Shown here piece by piece: positions 17,931 to 27,516 of a stretch of DNA of 64,000 nucleotides. The notes below the pieces were generated by a model. That model was not told where the DNA came from. It saw nothing but the letters and a program-made list of their open reading frames with translations, and made no database searches. The translations under genes and the position numbers were made by a program. Where the stretch lies: contig NZ_JAMZEA010000020.1 in assembly GCF_024172125.1 (NCBI RefSeq), positions 62,001 through 126,000 of the forward strand, written 5' to 3'. The stretch's first letter is position 1. Every line of letters begins with the position of its first letter. Source of the DNA: Actinomadura rupiterrae. Its GTDB lineage: Bacteria; Actinomycetota; Actinomycetes; Streptosporangiales; Streptosporangiaceae.

Positions 17931-18119
17931 CTAATCGCGTGACGACAGCTCGCGAAGACCGGGTTCGCGGTCAGACCGGACCCCCAGCACCGAGTCGATT
18001 TCGGCGAGCGTCAGCGGCTTCTCGGCCGCCGCCACCGCGCTCAGCATCTCGGCGTAGAGTTCGATTTCGTCCAGTGCGACCCGGTCATGGACGCGCAGGT
18101 CGAGGTTCTGCTGGCGCAT
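17931..18119 (-). CDS. Conserved small actinobacterial protein, unknown function
   Basis: The 62-residue protein begins MRQQNLDLRVHDRVALDEIE and has a second conserved block PLTLAEIDSVLGVR. The ATG at 18119 has an excellent ribosome-binding site (AGGAGG) eight bases upstream; the longer frame upstream is noise. I recall this pattern in many actinomycete genomes but know no function. Predicted soluble and helical. Confidence 0.75.
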   Translation of the reverse strand: MRQQNLDLRVHDRVALDEIELYAEMLSAVAAAEKPLTLAEIDSVLGVRSDREPGLRELSSRD

Positions 18120-18492
18120 CGCGTCCACCTCCTGGTTGCGATTCGCGTCCGCCACACGCGGGGACACCGTCTCCCCGCAGGGACGGGCCGCACCCACTGC
18201 CCACGTCAAGGGTACGGTCCCGGCCCGTCGGGACGCATGACCCAAGAGGGCCATTCGGGAACCACTCCCCGCCGTTACCTTCCCTGGTCCGGGCGGATGA
18301 TGCGGACCCGGCCCACCCGGGTCAGGCGGATCCGCCGCGCGCGTCAACCGCCCAGTTCGGACGGTTTTGACCCTTCCTTGACGGGTGGTCAGCGGCCCTC
18401 GCAGAGCTCCTCCGCGAGTGGTCGCGGGGACTCGGCGGCGGGCGGTCGCGGGGCTCCTCGCCGGGCCGTCGCGGGGGCTGCCCGGCGGGCGG

Positions 18493-21400
18493 TCAGTAGC
18501 CCTCGTGGAGGCCGCCCATCATCTGCTGGAGGTGCGACTCGGGAAGGTCGCCGACGGTGAGCCGCGCGACCGTGGACGCGTCGACGTCCGCGCCCGCGAG
18601 CCGCGCCGCCTGCCGGGCGATCGTCGCCTCGAACAGCTCCCGGACGGTCCGCGCGTACGCGAAGGCGGGGTCGCCGCGCATCTGCTCGAACCGGCCGAGC
18701 AGCTCGACGCGCAGCTCCTCGTCCAGCATGTAGAGGTCGCGCTCGGCGTAGGACTGGAACAGCCCGACCAGCTCCCGCTCGCCGAGCCCCTCGAACTCCA
18801 TGACCTCGCCGAACGCGTCCCGGAAGTCGGGGTTGCCGGCGAGGAAGCCGTGCAGCTCGTCCGGCAGGCCGGCGCAGACCACCAGCAGCCGGTGCCCGTC
18901 GCGGCGCAGCACCGCGCGCAGCTCGTCCACCACCTCGGGGACGCGGTCGAGCAGGTGCGCCTCCTGCACGAGCAGCACGCCGCCGACCGCCTGGTCGACC
19001 ATGCCGCGCACCCGCGCCTCGGTGTCGTGCCGGTCGCGCCCGGTCAGGTGGACGGGACGGCACGCGACCACGTGTCCCGAGCCGAGCACGCCGAGCGCGG
19101 CGAAGATCCCGCCGACCAGCCCGGCGACCGTCGCCTTCCCGGTGCCGTGCGGGCCGGACAGGATGAGGTGCAGCGGCCGGTGCTCGGTCACGCCGTACCG
19201 CGCCCGGTCGGCGGCGACGCGGGCCTCCTCGACCAGCTCGCGCACGGTGTGCTTCACGTTGTCCAGGCCGCGCAGCGCGTCCAGCTGCCGCAGGTAGCCG
19301 TCGATGTCGCCGGGCGGGCGCAGCGCCGGTTCCAGGCCCTCGGCGATGCCGTGCAGGTCCTGGCCGTCCAGGACGAGCCGGTCGCGCGAGGCGCCCGCCC
19401 GCTCCAGGTGCCGCTGGCACGCGGTGTCCAGGTAGGTCTCGACCAGGCGCGCGTTCACCAGGTCACCGGGGCCGCGCAGGCGGTTCAGGTCCTCGCGGGC
19501 GGTCTCCAGCGCGGCGCCGCCGACCGTGACGCGCCGCTCGTCCGCGAGCAGGTGCAGCAGCGTCATCCGGTTCTCCGGATCGGACAGGTCGGGCAGCCGG
19601 TACACCCGGAACGTCTCGACCAGCCGCGGGTGGTCGGCGAGCATCCGCTTGTACGCCGACGGCTCGCAGGTCGCGATCATCGCGGTGTCGGTCGCCGGGT
19701 CGCGCCGCGCGCGCCGCACCGCCGTCACGAACGCCTTCGCGTCGGACGCGCCGAACAGCGCCGCGTCGAGCCGCTCGAACAGGATCGCCGGGCCGCGCTG
19801 GCCGAGCACCTGCTTCATCAGCTCCGCCGCGGTCGGCGGGGCGACGCCGTCCACGACCGTCTTCGGCGGCGCGCCGGTGGACGAGGGTGCCGCCGACTCG
19901 CGCACGTCGTCGGCGTCGTGCGCCCGGATCGTCCCGTCGCCGAGGCCGGCCTCGGCCAGCGTCAGGGCAATCATCCGCGCGAGCCGCCGCTGCCCGGTGT
20001 GCGGCGCGCCGACCAGCAGCACGCTCGGCACCCCGCTGCGGATGCCGGACGCCGCGTCCACCCGGGTCGCGTCCTCGTCGGCCGAGCGCACCGCGGTGAA
20101 CTGCTCGGTCTGCTCGCGGACGGCGTCCAGCAGCTCCCCGGCGTCCTGCGCACCGGAGACGAACCCGATCCCGTACCGCTCCAGGACGCGCCGCTCGGTG
20201 CGGTCGCTCGGCGGCGGGATCTCGTGGACGGGACGCTCGGGCGACGGCGTCTGGTCCAGGAAGTCGAACCCGCCGATCATTGTCTCCGACATCACCCGCG
20301 TCCCGGGCGGATCGGGCTTCTTGGGCGGGCCGGAGGACGTGTCGTCCGGCCCCAGGACGCGCGTGCGCGGCGGCCCGGCGCCCTGGTCAGGCGGCCCGAG
20401 GGGTGATCCCGGCGGTGGGCCCTGGTGATGCGGTCGTGCGGGCGGTCCCGCGGGCTGGGCGTCGGGATCGACGAACCGCGTCGCGTGGGGGTCGAGAGGC
20501 GCGGCGTTCGGGTTCTGCCCAGGCGCGTTCTGCCCGGGCCCGCCGGGCGTGTTCTGCCCAGGCGCGTTCGGCGGGCCGTAGGGGTTGGGCTGGCCCGGGT
20601 AGGCCGGGGCGTCGGGGTAGTCCGAGGCCCTGGGCATGCCCTGCTCGTACGAGGAGAAGGGGTCGCGCGCGTGCTCGGGCGCCTGACCGGGCCCAGGCGG
20701 CTGGCCCGGGGCGTTCGGCGGGATCGGTGGGCGGGGGCCCGCTGAGCCGGACGGCGCGTAGCCGAGCGCCGTGTACGGCGGGTGCAGCTCGTCGTGCTTG
20801 TCGTCCTTCTTGGACGAGCCGCCATCGGGCTTGGTCGACGCGTCGGCGTCATCGTGCGCGCCGTATTGGTTGAACGCCGCGGGCGCGCCATGCTCCGCGC
20901 CCGGCGGCCCGGCGAGCTGCCCGTATTGCCCGGCTGGCGGGACGCCCTGGCCCGGAGGCGGCGCGCCCGGGCCCGGGGCGGCGGGGCCTGGCGAGGGCTG
21001 GTAGCCGAGCGCCGTGTAGGGCGGCGCGAAGCCCTCCTGGTCGTCCTTCGAGCCGGACGCGGGTTTCGGCGCGGGCGGGGCGGCCGGGCCCGGCGGGCCG
21101 TACTGCGGGTCGGACGGCGGCGGAGCGGGCTGGCCGAACGCGCGGTCGGCCTGCGCGGGCGGCTGGACGAACGGCTGGTCCGGATTGGCCGGAGGCTGGA
21201 CGTAAGGCTGCCCGGGCGGAGGCGCGGGTTGGCCGAATCCGGCCGGAGCACCGGCCGGCGGCTGCCCGAACGCGCCAGGCGCGCCGGGCGAGGCGGGCTG
21301 CCCGTAGGGCTGGGGCGCTTCACCGGCGCCGGGCGGTGGCACCGCGGCTCCCGGCACGCCTCCAACGGCTCCCGCGAGGCCTCCGGGAGCCCCGACCATG

Positions 21401-22938
21401 CCGCCGGCGGCTCCGGGCGCTCCCGGCATGCCTCCGGGAGGGGCGGGCGGCTGCGGAGGCCGTCCCGGCTGCGCGGGCTGGACGGGCATCCCGTACGGCG
21501 ACGGGGGCTGCGCGTGCGCGTTCGGCTTGGGCACGGCGAAGCCGGTGCTCGTGCGGGAGGTCGCGCGCGTCCGCTCGGGGCCGATGATGCCCGCGACGAT
21601 CGCGTTCGGCGTCGGGAAGCCGCGCGGCCGGGCGGGCATGCCCCCGGCCAGGCGGCACCAGGCGAGGTCCAGCTCGTACATCGCGGCGAGCAGGGTGTCC
21701 GCGCCCTCCCCGGACGCGGCGACCGCCGACCGGAGCGGCTCGGCGAGGGTCAGGTCGTCCGGCCAGAGGCGCCGCAGCGGGTGCCCGGCGCGGCTCATCA
21801 CGGCCTGCACCGTGTACCGGATCTCCGGGTCGAGCCACGGGACGATCGCGGCGGCCACGTCCTCGCGCACAACGGCGAGGTCGGCGGCGAGCAGCGCCGC
21901 GGCGACCATGCGCGGCTCGATGTACGCCGGGTCGGACGCGTCGCCGGTGATGTCGGCGACGGCCTCGGCGAAGGTGTAGAACGCGTGCCGGAAGCTGTCG
22001 CCCGGCGAGCTCTCGGTGCGCAGCGCGGGCACCAGGTGCGGCGGGCACCGCGTCAGCCACTGCTGGACGATCGCCTCGTCCCCGTAGGGCAGCGCGCCGT
22101 AGTCCACGGTCGGGTTGCCGAGCGTCGCGCCCGCCATCGCGAGCAGCGCGTCCGCGCGGGCCTGGAAGCGCGGGTCGTCGCGCAGCGCGCTCGCGGTCGC
22201 CCAGATCGTCCGCAGGACGACGACGGCGGAGTCGACGCGTCCGGCGCGCAGGCGCTCGGCGTAGAGGCCGACGAGCTGCGACAGCGGCGGCGGGGTGAGC
22301 CAGCGCGGGCCGTCCACGTCCGGCAGCGGGGTCGCGCGGTACCGCTTCCACAGGCCGGCCATCTGCGCGTCGTACCGCGAGTCGAACGCGGGCGCGGCCG
22401 CGCACCACAGCATCACGCCGTAGGACGCGGCGACCGTGGACGGCGTCTGCGCTGTAACGAGCTTGCCGTCGTGCGGGTACTCCTCGGGCGCGAGCACGGC
22501 GGCGGACGCCAGCGTGCTGCGCATCCGCCCGGTCAGCTCGGACGCGAACCCGCGCCGGACGAACGTCAGCGCGGCGGGCGGATCGTAGGAGAAGTCGGGC
22601 CCGGCCGGGACCACGTGCGGCGGCAGCTGCGGCGCCTGCTGGCCCGCGTACTGGGCGGGACGGGCGCCCGCGCGGACGGCGGGCGCGTGCGGCGGCGGGC
22701 ACAGGTACCACTGGCCGTCCGAGGGCTGGAGCCGGTACCAGCGCGCCCACGCCCCGAACAGCCACCAGGTGCCGTCCGGGAGGGCGAGCATGCGCCCGGC
22801 GATGGCGTGCTGGCGCTGCTGCGGCGGCGCCGACTGCCACCACGCCGCGGCCACCATCGCCCTGGTGTCCCGCTCGGCCGCGGCGAACGGATCCTGCCCG
22901 GGCGGCGGGCCGCTCCCTCGTCCCGGTCCCCACACCAC
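18493..22938 (-). CDS. Large AAA+ fusion protein (CbxX/EccA-like C-terminus)
   Basis: The 1481-residue protein has three parts. Residues 1 to about 480 are a helical region with no family I recognise. A Pro/Gly/Gln-rich region of about 400 residues follows. Two AAA+ modules end the protein. The first P-loop (about 976-984) is degenerate, GAPHTGQRR, without the lysine. The second (about 1263) is intact, GPHGTGKAT, but its Walker B reads VLLVQEAHLL, with Gln where CbxX/CfxQ and EccA ATPases have Asp. The second module is most like the CbxX/CfxQ/EccA clade. The GTG start has TACGAT six bases upstream, a leaderless pattern. No type VII secretion genes are adjacent. Confidence 0.8.
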   Translation of the reverse strand: MVWGPGRGSGPPPGQDPFAAAERDTRAMVAAAWWQSAPPQQRQHAIAGRMLALPDGTWWLFGAWARWYRLQPSDGQWYLCPPPHAPAVRAGARPAQYAGQQAPQLPPHVVPAGPDFSYDPPAALTFVRRGFASELTGRMRSTLASAAVLAPEEYPHDGKLVTAQTPSTVAASYGVMLWCAAAPAFDSRYDAQMAGLWKRYRATPLPDVDGPRWLTPPPLSQLVGLYAERLRAGRVDSAVVVLRTIWATASALRDDPRFQARADALLAMAGATLGNPTVDYGALPYGDEAIVQQWLTRCPPHLVPALRTESSPGDSFRHAFYTFAEAVADITGDASDPAYIEPRMVAAALLAADLAVVREDVAAAIVPWLDPEIRYTVQAVMSRAGHPLRRLWPDDLTLAEPLRSAVAASGEGADTLLAAMYELDLAWCRLAGGMPARPRGFPTPNAIVAGIIGPERTRATSRTSTGFAVPKPNAHAQPPSPYGMPVQPAQPGRPPQPPAPPGGMPGAPGAAGGMVGAPGGLAGAVGGVPGAAVPPPGAGEAPQPYGQPASPGAPGAFGQPPAGAPAGFGQPAPPPGQPYVQPPANPDQPFVQPPAQADRAFGQPAPPPSDPQYGPPGPAAPPAPKPASGSKDDQEGFAPPYTALGYQPSPGPAAPGPGAPPPGQGVPPAGQYGQLAGPPGAEHGAPAAFNQYGAHDDADASTKPDGGSSKKDDKHDELHPPYTALGYAPSGSAGPRPPIPPNAPGQPPGPGQAPEHARDPFSSYEQGMPRASDYPDAPAYPGQPNPYGPPNAPGQNTPGGPGQNAPGQNPNAAPLDPHATRFVDPDAQPAGPPARPHHQGPPPGSPLGPPDQGAGPPRTRVLGPDDTSSGPPKKPDPPGTRVMSETMIGGFDFLDQTPSPERPVHEIPPPSDRTERRVLERYGIGFVSGAQDAGELLDAVREQTEQFTAVRSADEDATRVDAASGIRSGVPSVLLVGAPHTGQRRLARMIALTLAEAGLGDGTIRAHDADDVRESAAPSSTGAPPKTVVDGVAPPTAAELMKQVLGQRGPAILFERLDAALFGASDAKAFVTAVRRARRDPATDTAMIATCEPSAYKRMLADHPRLVETFRVYRLPDLSDPENRMTLLHLLADERRVTVGGAALETAREDLNRLRGPGDLVNARLVETYLDTACQRHLERAGASRDRLVLDGQDLHGIAEGLEPALRPPGDIDGYLRQLDALRGLDNVKHTVRELVEEARVAADRARYGVTEHRPLHLILSGPHGTGKATVAGLVGGIFAALGVLGSGHVVACRPVHLTGRDRHDTEARVRGMVDQAVGGVLLVQEAHLLDRVPEVVDELRAVLRRDGHRLLVVCAGLPDELHGFLAGNPDFRDAFGEVMEFEGLGERELVGLFQSYAERDLYMLDEELRVELLGRFEQMRGDPAFAYARTVRELFEATIARQAARLAGADVDASTVARLTVGDLPESHLQQMMGGLHEGY

Positions 22939-23117
22939 GCCGTCATCGTAGTCGGGTTCTTTCGGTCATCCGGGCCGCCGATGCCCGTACCCGCACGCAT
23001 TCGACGCCCCGTACCCGTCCGCTACCGGAACCCGAACGCACGTGGTACCCGCGTCCGACCGCGCGTGATATGCGTGCCCGAGCACGTGGGGCCGAACGCA
23101 CCTGGTATCGGGCGGTG

Positions 23118-23642
23118 CTACTTCTGCCAGGTGGCCTTTGCGTGGCGTTCGGCCTTTTTCATGTAGACGTCCGGGGTGTACTCCAGGACGGCGCGGTCGT
23201 CGTCGGTCAGCTCGCGGACGATCTTTGCGGGCGTGCCCGCGACCAGCACGCCGGACGGGATCCTCTTGCCCGGCGTGACCACCGCGCCCGCCGCGACCAG
23301 GGTGTGCGCGCCGATGCGGGCGCCGTTCAGGACGATCGCGCCGATGCCGATGAGCGAGCCGGTCTCGACGTGCGCGCCGTGCACCATGGCCTTGTGGCCC
23401 AGGCTGACCCGGTCCTCCAGGACGGCGGGCAGGCCCGGGTCGGCGTGCAGGCAGCTCAGGTCCTGGATGTTGCATTCGTCACCGACGACGATCTCCTCGT
23501 CGTCGCCGCGCAGCACCGAGCCGTACCAGACGCTCGACGCGCGGCCGAGCCGGACGCGCCCGACCACGACCGCGCCGGGCGCGATCCAGGCGTCCGGGTG
23601 GATCTCGGGCTTGTCGTCGTCCAGCGCACCCACGTAAGTCAT
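23118..23642 (-). CDS. Gamma-class carbonic anhydrase family protein
   Basis: The 174-residue protein is a left-handed beta-helix of hexapeptide repeats. The three metal-binding histidines are at H66, H83 and H88 (CLHADPG and GHKAMVHG). The C-terminal helix after AGTPAKIVREL is typical of YrdA/PaaY/CaiE proteins. It may hydrate CO2, but many family members have other or no activity. TACCAT seven bases before the ATG suggests a leaderless mRNA. Confidence 0.9.
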   Translation of the reverse strand: MTYVGALDDDKPEIHPDAWIAPGAVVVGRVRLGRASSVWYGSVLRGDDEEIVVGDECNIQDLSCLHADPGLPAVLEDRVSLGHKAMVHGAHVETGSLIGIGAIVLNGARIGAHTLVAAGAVVTPGKRIPSGVLVAGTPAKIVRELTDDDRAVLEYTPDVYMKKAERHAKATWQK

Positions 23643-23902
23643 GGGGCCGATGGTAGGACCCGGCCCGGGAACCGGACGCGCCGGGACGCGGAGGACGCCG
23701 CCACCGGCCAGGGGCAAGGCCGCGAAATTTCCTGAGATTGGATAGTTTGTCCCCCCGGCCCAGGTTAAGAAACGGCAGCGAGAACGGCGTTCCGGTTGCG
23801 CGAATGGGGTGGACCGGACAACAGTCGAGAGCTGAAGTTCCTTGAGCCGTCCCTGATCCCAAGGGGTGATCATCACCCCCCGCCACCGACCCCCAAGGCA
23901 TC

Positions 23903-24880
23903 ATGAGCAACGACGCGGAAATCCTGCCGAACCTCCTGCGCGAGGAATCCTTCGAGATCGTCATGCGCGGCTACAACCGCCGCCAGGTGGACGAGTTCAT
24001 CGCCCGCAGCCAGAACCAGATCCGCGAGCTGGAGGCCCGGCTGGCCCGCGCCCTCGACGACGTCGAGCGCACCCGCCGGGAGATGGCCGAGGTCCGGGAG
24101 GCGCGCAAGCCCACCGGCGACGACCTGTCCGACCGCCTGCGGCAGATCATCAACCTCGCCGAGGACGAGGCGAAGGACAAGCTGAACGAGGCGGAGGGCA
24201 AGGGCGCCCAGATCCGCAAGGAAGCCGAGCACGAGTCCAAGCGGATCCTCGAGGAGGCCCGCGGGCACGCCGAGCGCGACCTCGCGCACGCGCGCGAGAA
24301 GGCCGACCAGGTGCTCGCGTCCGCGAAGAAGGAGTCCGACAGCGTCCTGTCGGCGGCCAAGCAGGAGGCGGAGCAGACCGTGACGAGCGCGCGGCTGGAG
24401 GCCGAGCGCACGCTCACCTCCGCCGAGCGCCGCTCCAACGTCATCAACGAGGGCGCCACGCAGCGGCTGAACCACCTCACCAAGAACCACACGCAGGCGC
24501 TCCAGCGCCTCACCGAGATCTCCGAGACGCTGCACCGGCTGCTCACCGCCGAGAACGAGGCGGGCCCGCTGGAGAAGATGGTCGAGGACGCCGTCCGCGC
24601 CCCGGCCGCCCGCAAGCGCCCGATGCCGCAGCCGCACCAGCCGCAGCCGCAGCACCAGGCCCCGCCGCCCGCGCCGCCGGAGCCGGTCGTCGCCAAGCCG
24701 GTCTCCGCCGTCCCGCGCCAGGCCCCGCCGGCCCCGCCCGCGCCGCACGCTCCGCACGCCCCGGCCGCGCCGTCCCCGCTGGACGACAAGCCGTCCGAGC
24801 CGTCCGTCCCGCCGCAGACCAAGCCCGTCCCGCCCGCCACCGCCCGGGACGCCGAGCCCCCGTCCGACGACCTGGACTAA
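23903..24880 (+). CDS. DivIVA-domain coiled-coil protein
   Basis: The 325-residue protein has an N-terminal DivIVA-type segment (SFEIVMRGYNRRQVDEFIAR) followed by about 200 residues of heptad-rich coiled coil. A Pro/Ala/Gln-rich tail of about 90 residues ends the protein. In actinomycetes such proteins (DivIVA, Scy, FilP relatives) organise polar growth and cytoskeletal assemblies. Length and tail differ from DivIVA itself, so a relative is more likely. It is monocistronic, divergent from the carbonic anhydrase gene. Confidence 0.85.
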   Translation: MSNDAEILPNLLREESFEIVMRGYNRRQVDEFIARSQNQIRELEARLARALDDVERTRREMAEVREARKPTGDDLSDRLRQIINLAEDEAKDKLNEAEGKGAQIRKEAEHESKRILEEARGHAERDLAHAREKADQVLASAKKESDSVLSAAKQEAEQTVTSARLEAERTLTSAERRSNVINEGATQRLNHLTKNHTQALQRLTEISETLHRLLTAENEAGPLEKMVEDAVRAPAARKRPMPQPHQPQPQHQAPPPAPPEPVVAKPVSAVPRQAPPAPPAPHAPHAPAAPSPLDDKPSEPSVPPQTKPVPPATARDAEPPSDDLD

Positions 24881-24988
24881 AGCCTCCGGCCTCCAACAGA
24901 ACAACCAGCCCTCCGGCCGCCGGTCCTCCCCGAGGACCGGCGGCCGGCCGGGGGCGGGGCTGGGGAGTGGGGGTCGTAGGGTGCTGGC

Positions 24989-25492
24989 ATGGCCGCTGTT
25001 CGTCCCGTCCGCCTGCTCGGGGATCCGGTGCTGCGCACCGACTGCGACCCCGTGCGGGCCTTCGACGCCTCCCTGCACCGCCTGGTCGACGACATGTTCG
25101 CCACGCTCACCCAGCAGCGCGGCGCGGGCCTCGCCGCCAACCAGATCGGCGTCCCGCTGCGGCTGTTCGTCTACGACTGCAACGACGACAAGGGGCGCCG
25201 CCACACCGGGCTCGTCGCGAACCCGCGCCTGGTCGAGGCGGACGGCGAGCTCCTGGTGGAGGACGAGGGCTGTCTGTCCTTCCCCGGCCACCGCTTCCCC
25301 ACGCCGCGCCACGCGCGCGCCGTCGTCGAGGGGCAGGGCCGGGACGGCGAGCCCGTCCGCGTCGAGGGCACCGGCTACTTCGCGCGCTGCCTGCAGCACG
25401 AGACGGACCACCTGAACGGCAAGGTCTACATCGACACGCTCAAGGGCCCCGTCCGCAAGGACGCCCTCCGAGCCGTCCGCGAACTCCGCTAG
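24989..25492 (+). CDS. def: Peptide deformylase
   Basis: The 167-residue enzyme has all three catalytic motifs: GAGLAANQIG (45-54), EGCLSFPG (93-100, metal-binding Cys) and QHETDHLNG (136-144, HExxH-type with H137, E138 and H141). It removes the N-formyl group from nascent proteins. TAGGGT lies six bases before the ATG, the leaderless pattern. No fmt gene follows, so this may be one of several deformylases. Confidence 0.95.
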   Translation: MAAVRPVRLLGDPVLRTDCDPVRAFDASLHRLVDDMFATLTQQRGAGLAANQIGVPLRLFVYDCNDDKGRRHTGLVANPRLVEADGELLVEDEGCLSFPGHRFPTPRHARAVVEGQGRDGEPVRVEGTGYFARCLQHETDHLNGKVYIDTLKGPVRKDALRAVRELR

Positions 25493-25505
25493 GACGTTCC
25501 GGAGG

Positions 25506-25931
25506 TCAGGACCAGCGGCCTGAGCGGTTGCGCTTGACGTCGGAGCGGCGGCGCTTGTTCTCCAGGCGGCGCTCGTTGATGCCGCGCGGGATCTTCTTCG
25601 GGATGCGCTTCTTGGGCGGCGGCGCGATCGCGTCCGACAGGACGGCGGCGAGGCGCGTCTTGGCGGCGTCGCGGTTGCGGGCCTGCGAGCGGTACTCCTC
25701 GGCGCGGATCGACAGGACGCCGTTGACGAGCCGTCCGGAGAGCCGTTCCAGCGCGCGGGCGCGCAGCGGTTCGGACAGGGACGGCGAGTTCGCGACGTCG
25801 AAGGAGAGTTCGGCGGCGGTCGCGCTGGTGTTCACGTGCTGCCCGCCGGGCCCGGACGATCGGGAGAAGCGCCAGGTCAGCTCGGCCTCCGGGATGAAGA
25901 CCGAGTCGCGGACGTTGATGATGCCGGGCAT
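25506..25931 (-). CDS. arfB: Alternative ribosome-rescue peptidyl-tRNA hydrolase ArfB
   Basis: The 141-residue protein has the class-I release-factor GGQ loop (GPGGQHVNTSATA, Q31) near the N-terminus. A basic C-terminal tail (PPPKKRIPKKIPRGINERR ... KRNRSGRWS) inserts into the mRNA channel in ArfB. It lacks the codon-recognition domain of RF1/RF2. It frees stalled ribosomes lacking a stop codon. GATAAT lies six bases before the ATG, predicting a leaderless transcript. It converges on def, with 13 bp between stops. Confidence 0.95.
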   Translation of the reverse strand: MPGIINVRDSVFIPEAELTWRFSRSSGPGGQHVNTSATAAELSFDVANSPSLSEPLRARALERLSGRLVNGVLSIRAEEYRSQARNRDAAKTRLAAVLSDAIAPPPKKRIPKKIPRGINERRLENKRRRSDVKRNRSGRWS

Positions 25932-26165
25932 GCGGTGATTATCCCCGCCCGACGCGGATCATGTCGCGCCAATATCGCCCGCCCCGGCAAAGGGGCGCGC
26001 GGCCGCGCGGGCTCCCTCAAGCCCGCGCGGCCGCGCTCCTTCCCACCGGGACGCCGGGGACGGGGATCCCTGGCGACCCGTCTTCACCGCCGGGGCCGCG
26101 CCCGTCCGCCCGCTCCCCCCAGAGCCCTTGTCCGGACGCGTCCCGCGGTGAGTCCCGCGGCCGGC

Positions 26166-27371
26166 TCAGATCGAGCCGGTCGTGATGATCTGGTTGACCG
26201 CCTTCCGGGCGTCGTTGACCGGGATGGCGAAGCCGACGCCGATGCTGCCGGAGCCGTCGCCGGAGGTGGCGATGGCGGTGTTGACGCCGATGACCTGGCC
26301 GGCGCCGTTGACCAGCGCGCCGCCCGAGTTGCCCGGGTTGATCGCCGCGTCGGTCTGGATCGCGTTCCTGATCACGGTGCTCTGCTGCTGGGTGAAGCGG
26401 CCCTGCATGAACGGCGGCGCGTCCTGGCCGTCGTCGCCGCCGTCGCCGCCCTCCTGGATGCTGCGGCCGAGCGCCGACACGATGCCGGACGTGACCGAGC
26501 CGTCCAGGCCGAGCGGGCTGCCGACGGCGAGCACCGGGTCGCCGACCGCGAGCCGGGAGCTGTTGCCGAGGACGGCCGGGCGCAGCCCCGACGCGCCCTG
26601 CGCCTGGATGACCGCGATGTCGTGCTGCCGGTCGATGCCGAGGATCCGCGCCGGCGCGGTCCGCCGGTCGCTGAACTTCACGGTGACCTGGCGCGCGCCG
26701 GACACCACGTGCGCGTTCGTCATGATCGTCCCGTCCGCGCGCAGGATGATCCCGGAGCCGGTGCCCTCGCCGGACGTCGCGACCGTCTGGATCGACACCA
26801 CCGACGGCTGGACGGCCTTGGCGACCTGCGCGGTCGTCGCGTCGCCCTTGGTGGAGACCCCGGCCACCGCGGCCGGGGTGCCGCCGTCGTCCGAGCCCCC
26901 GGTGAGGCTCACGGTGACGGCCGCGCCGACGCCGCCCGCTCCGAGCGCGACCGCCGCGGCGGCGCCGAGGAGGGCGAGCTTGCGCCGCATCGTCCAGCCC
27001 CACGAGGAGCCCTGCGGCGGCATCGGGGTCGCATAGGGAACCGGACCGCCCGGCGGAAGCCAGCCTGCACTGTGGCCGCCGCCGAACGGCCCGAGGTACT
27101 GCCCCGCGCTCGCGGGCGGGACGGGGTTCGGTCCGGTCCGGGACGGCTCGACGGGGATCAAGCCGTCCCGGACCGAGGTGGGCGCGTCCGGGAAGCCTCG
27201 CCACGGGGATGGCTCAGCGGATCCGGACGGCGGCCCGGTTTCGGCGAACGGCGGTTCGGGGTTCCGCCGCGCCGTATAGGGAGGTCCGACTGGGAGGTGG
27301 TGGGCGTCCGGCCGCCGCTGGGCGTCCGGACCGTCCTGGCAAGGATCGGAGTCCTGCTGGTCGTGGCCCAT
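26166..27371 (-). CDS. HtrA/PepD-like membrane serine protease lacking a PDZ domain
   Basis: The 401-residue protein has a Pro-rich cytoplasmic head (about 128 residues), one membrane helix (about 130-155) and an extracytoplasmic trypsin-like domain. The catalytic triad is H221 (TNAHVV), D251 (RQHDIAVIQ) and S349 (NPGNSGGAL). It ends 52 residues after the serine, so the PDZ domain usual in HtrA/PepD proteins is missing. It follows the kinase and response regulator on the same strand, the order of mprA-mprB-pepD in mycobacteria, which points to envelope-stress protein quality control. Confidence 0.9.
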   Translation of the reverse strand: MGHDQQDSDPCQDGPDAQRRPDAHHLPVGPPYTARRNPEPPFAETGPPSGSAEPSPWRGFPDAPTSVRDGLIPVEPSRTGPNPVPPASAGQYLGPFGGGHSAGWLPPGGPVPYATPMPPQGSSWGWTMRRKLALLGAAAAVALGAGGVGAAVTVSLTGGSDDGGTPAAVAGVSTKGDATTAQVAKAVQPSVVSIQTVATSGEGTGSGIILRADGTIMTNAHVVSGARQVTVKFSDRRTAPARILGIDRQHDIAVIQAQGASGLRPAVLGNSSRLAVGDPVLAVGSPLGLDGSVTSGIVSALGRSIQEGGDGGDDGQDAPPFMQGRFTQQQSTVIRNAIQTDAAINPGNSGGALVNGAGQVIGVNTAIATSGDGSGSIGVGFAIPVNDARKAVNQIITTGSI

Positions 27372-27516
27372 CCGGTGCCCCCCTGTCGTTCCGTCTTCTC
27401 CAGAATGGGCGACGGGTCTGAGACGGTCCTGGAGTCAGCCTGAAAGTCTTCTGAATGCGGACCGTTCCCTGGCGCCCGCCGGCCCGGCGAGCTCGAACGG
27501 TTCCCCGGCGCGTCCG

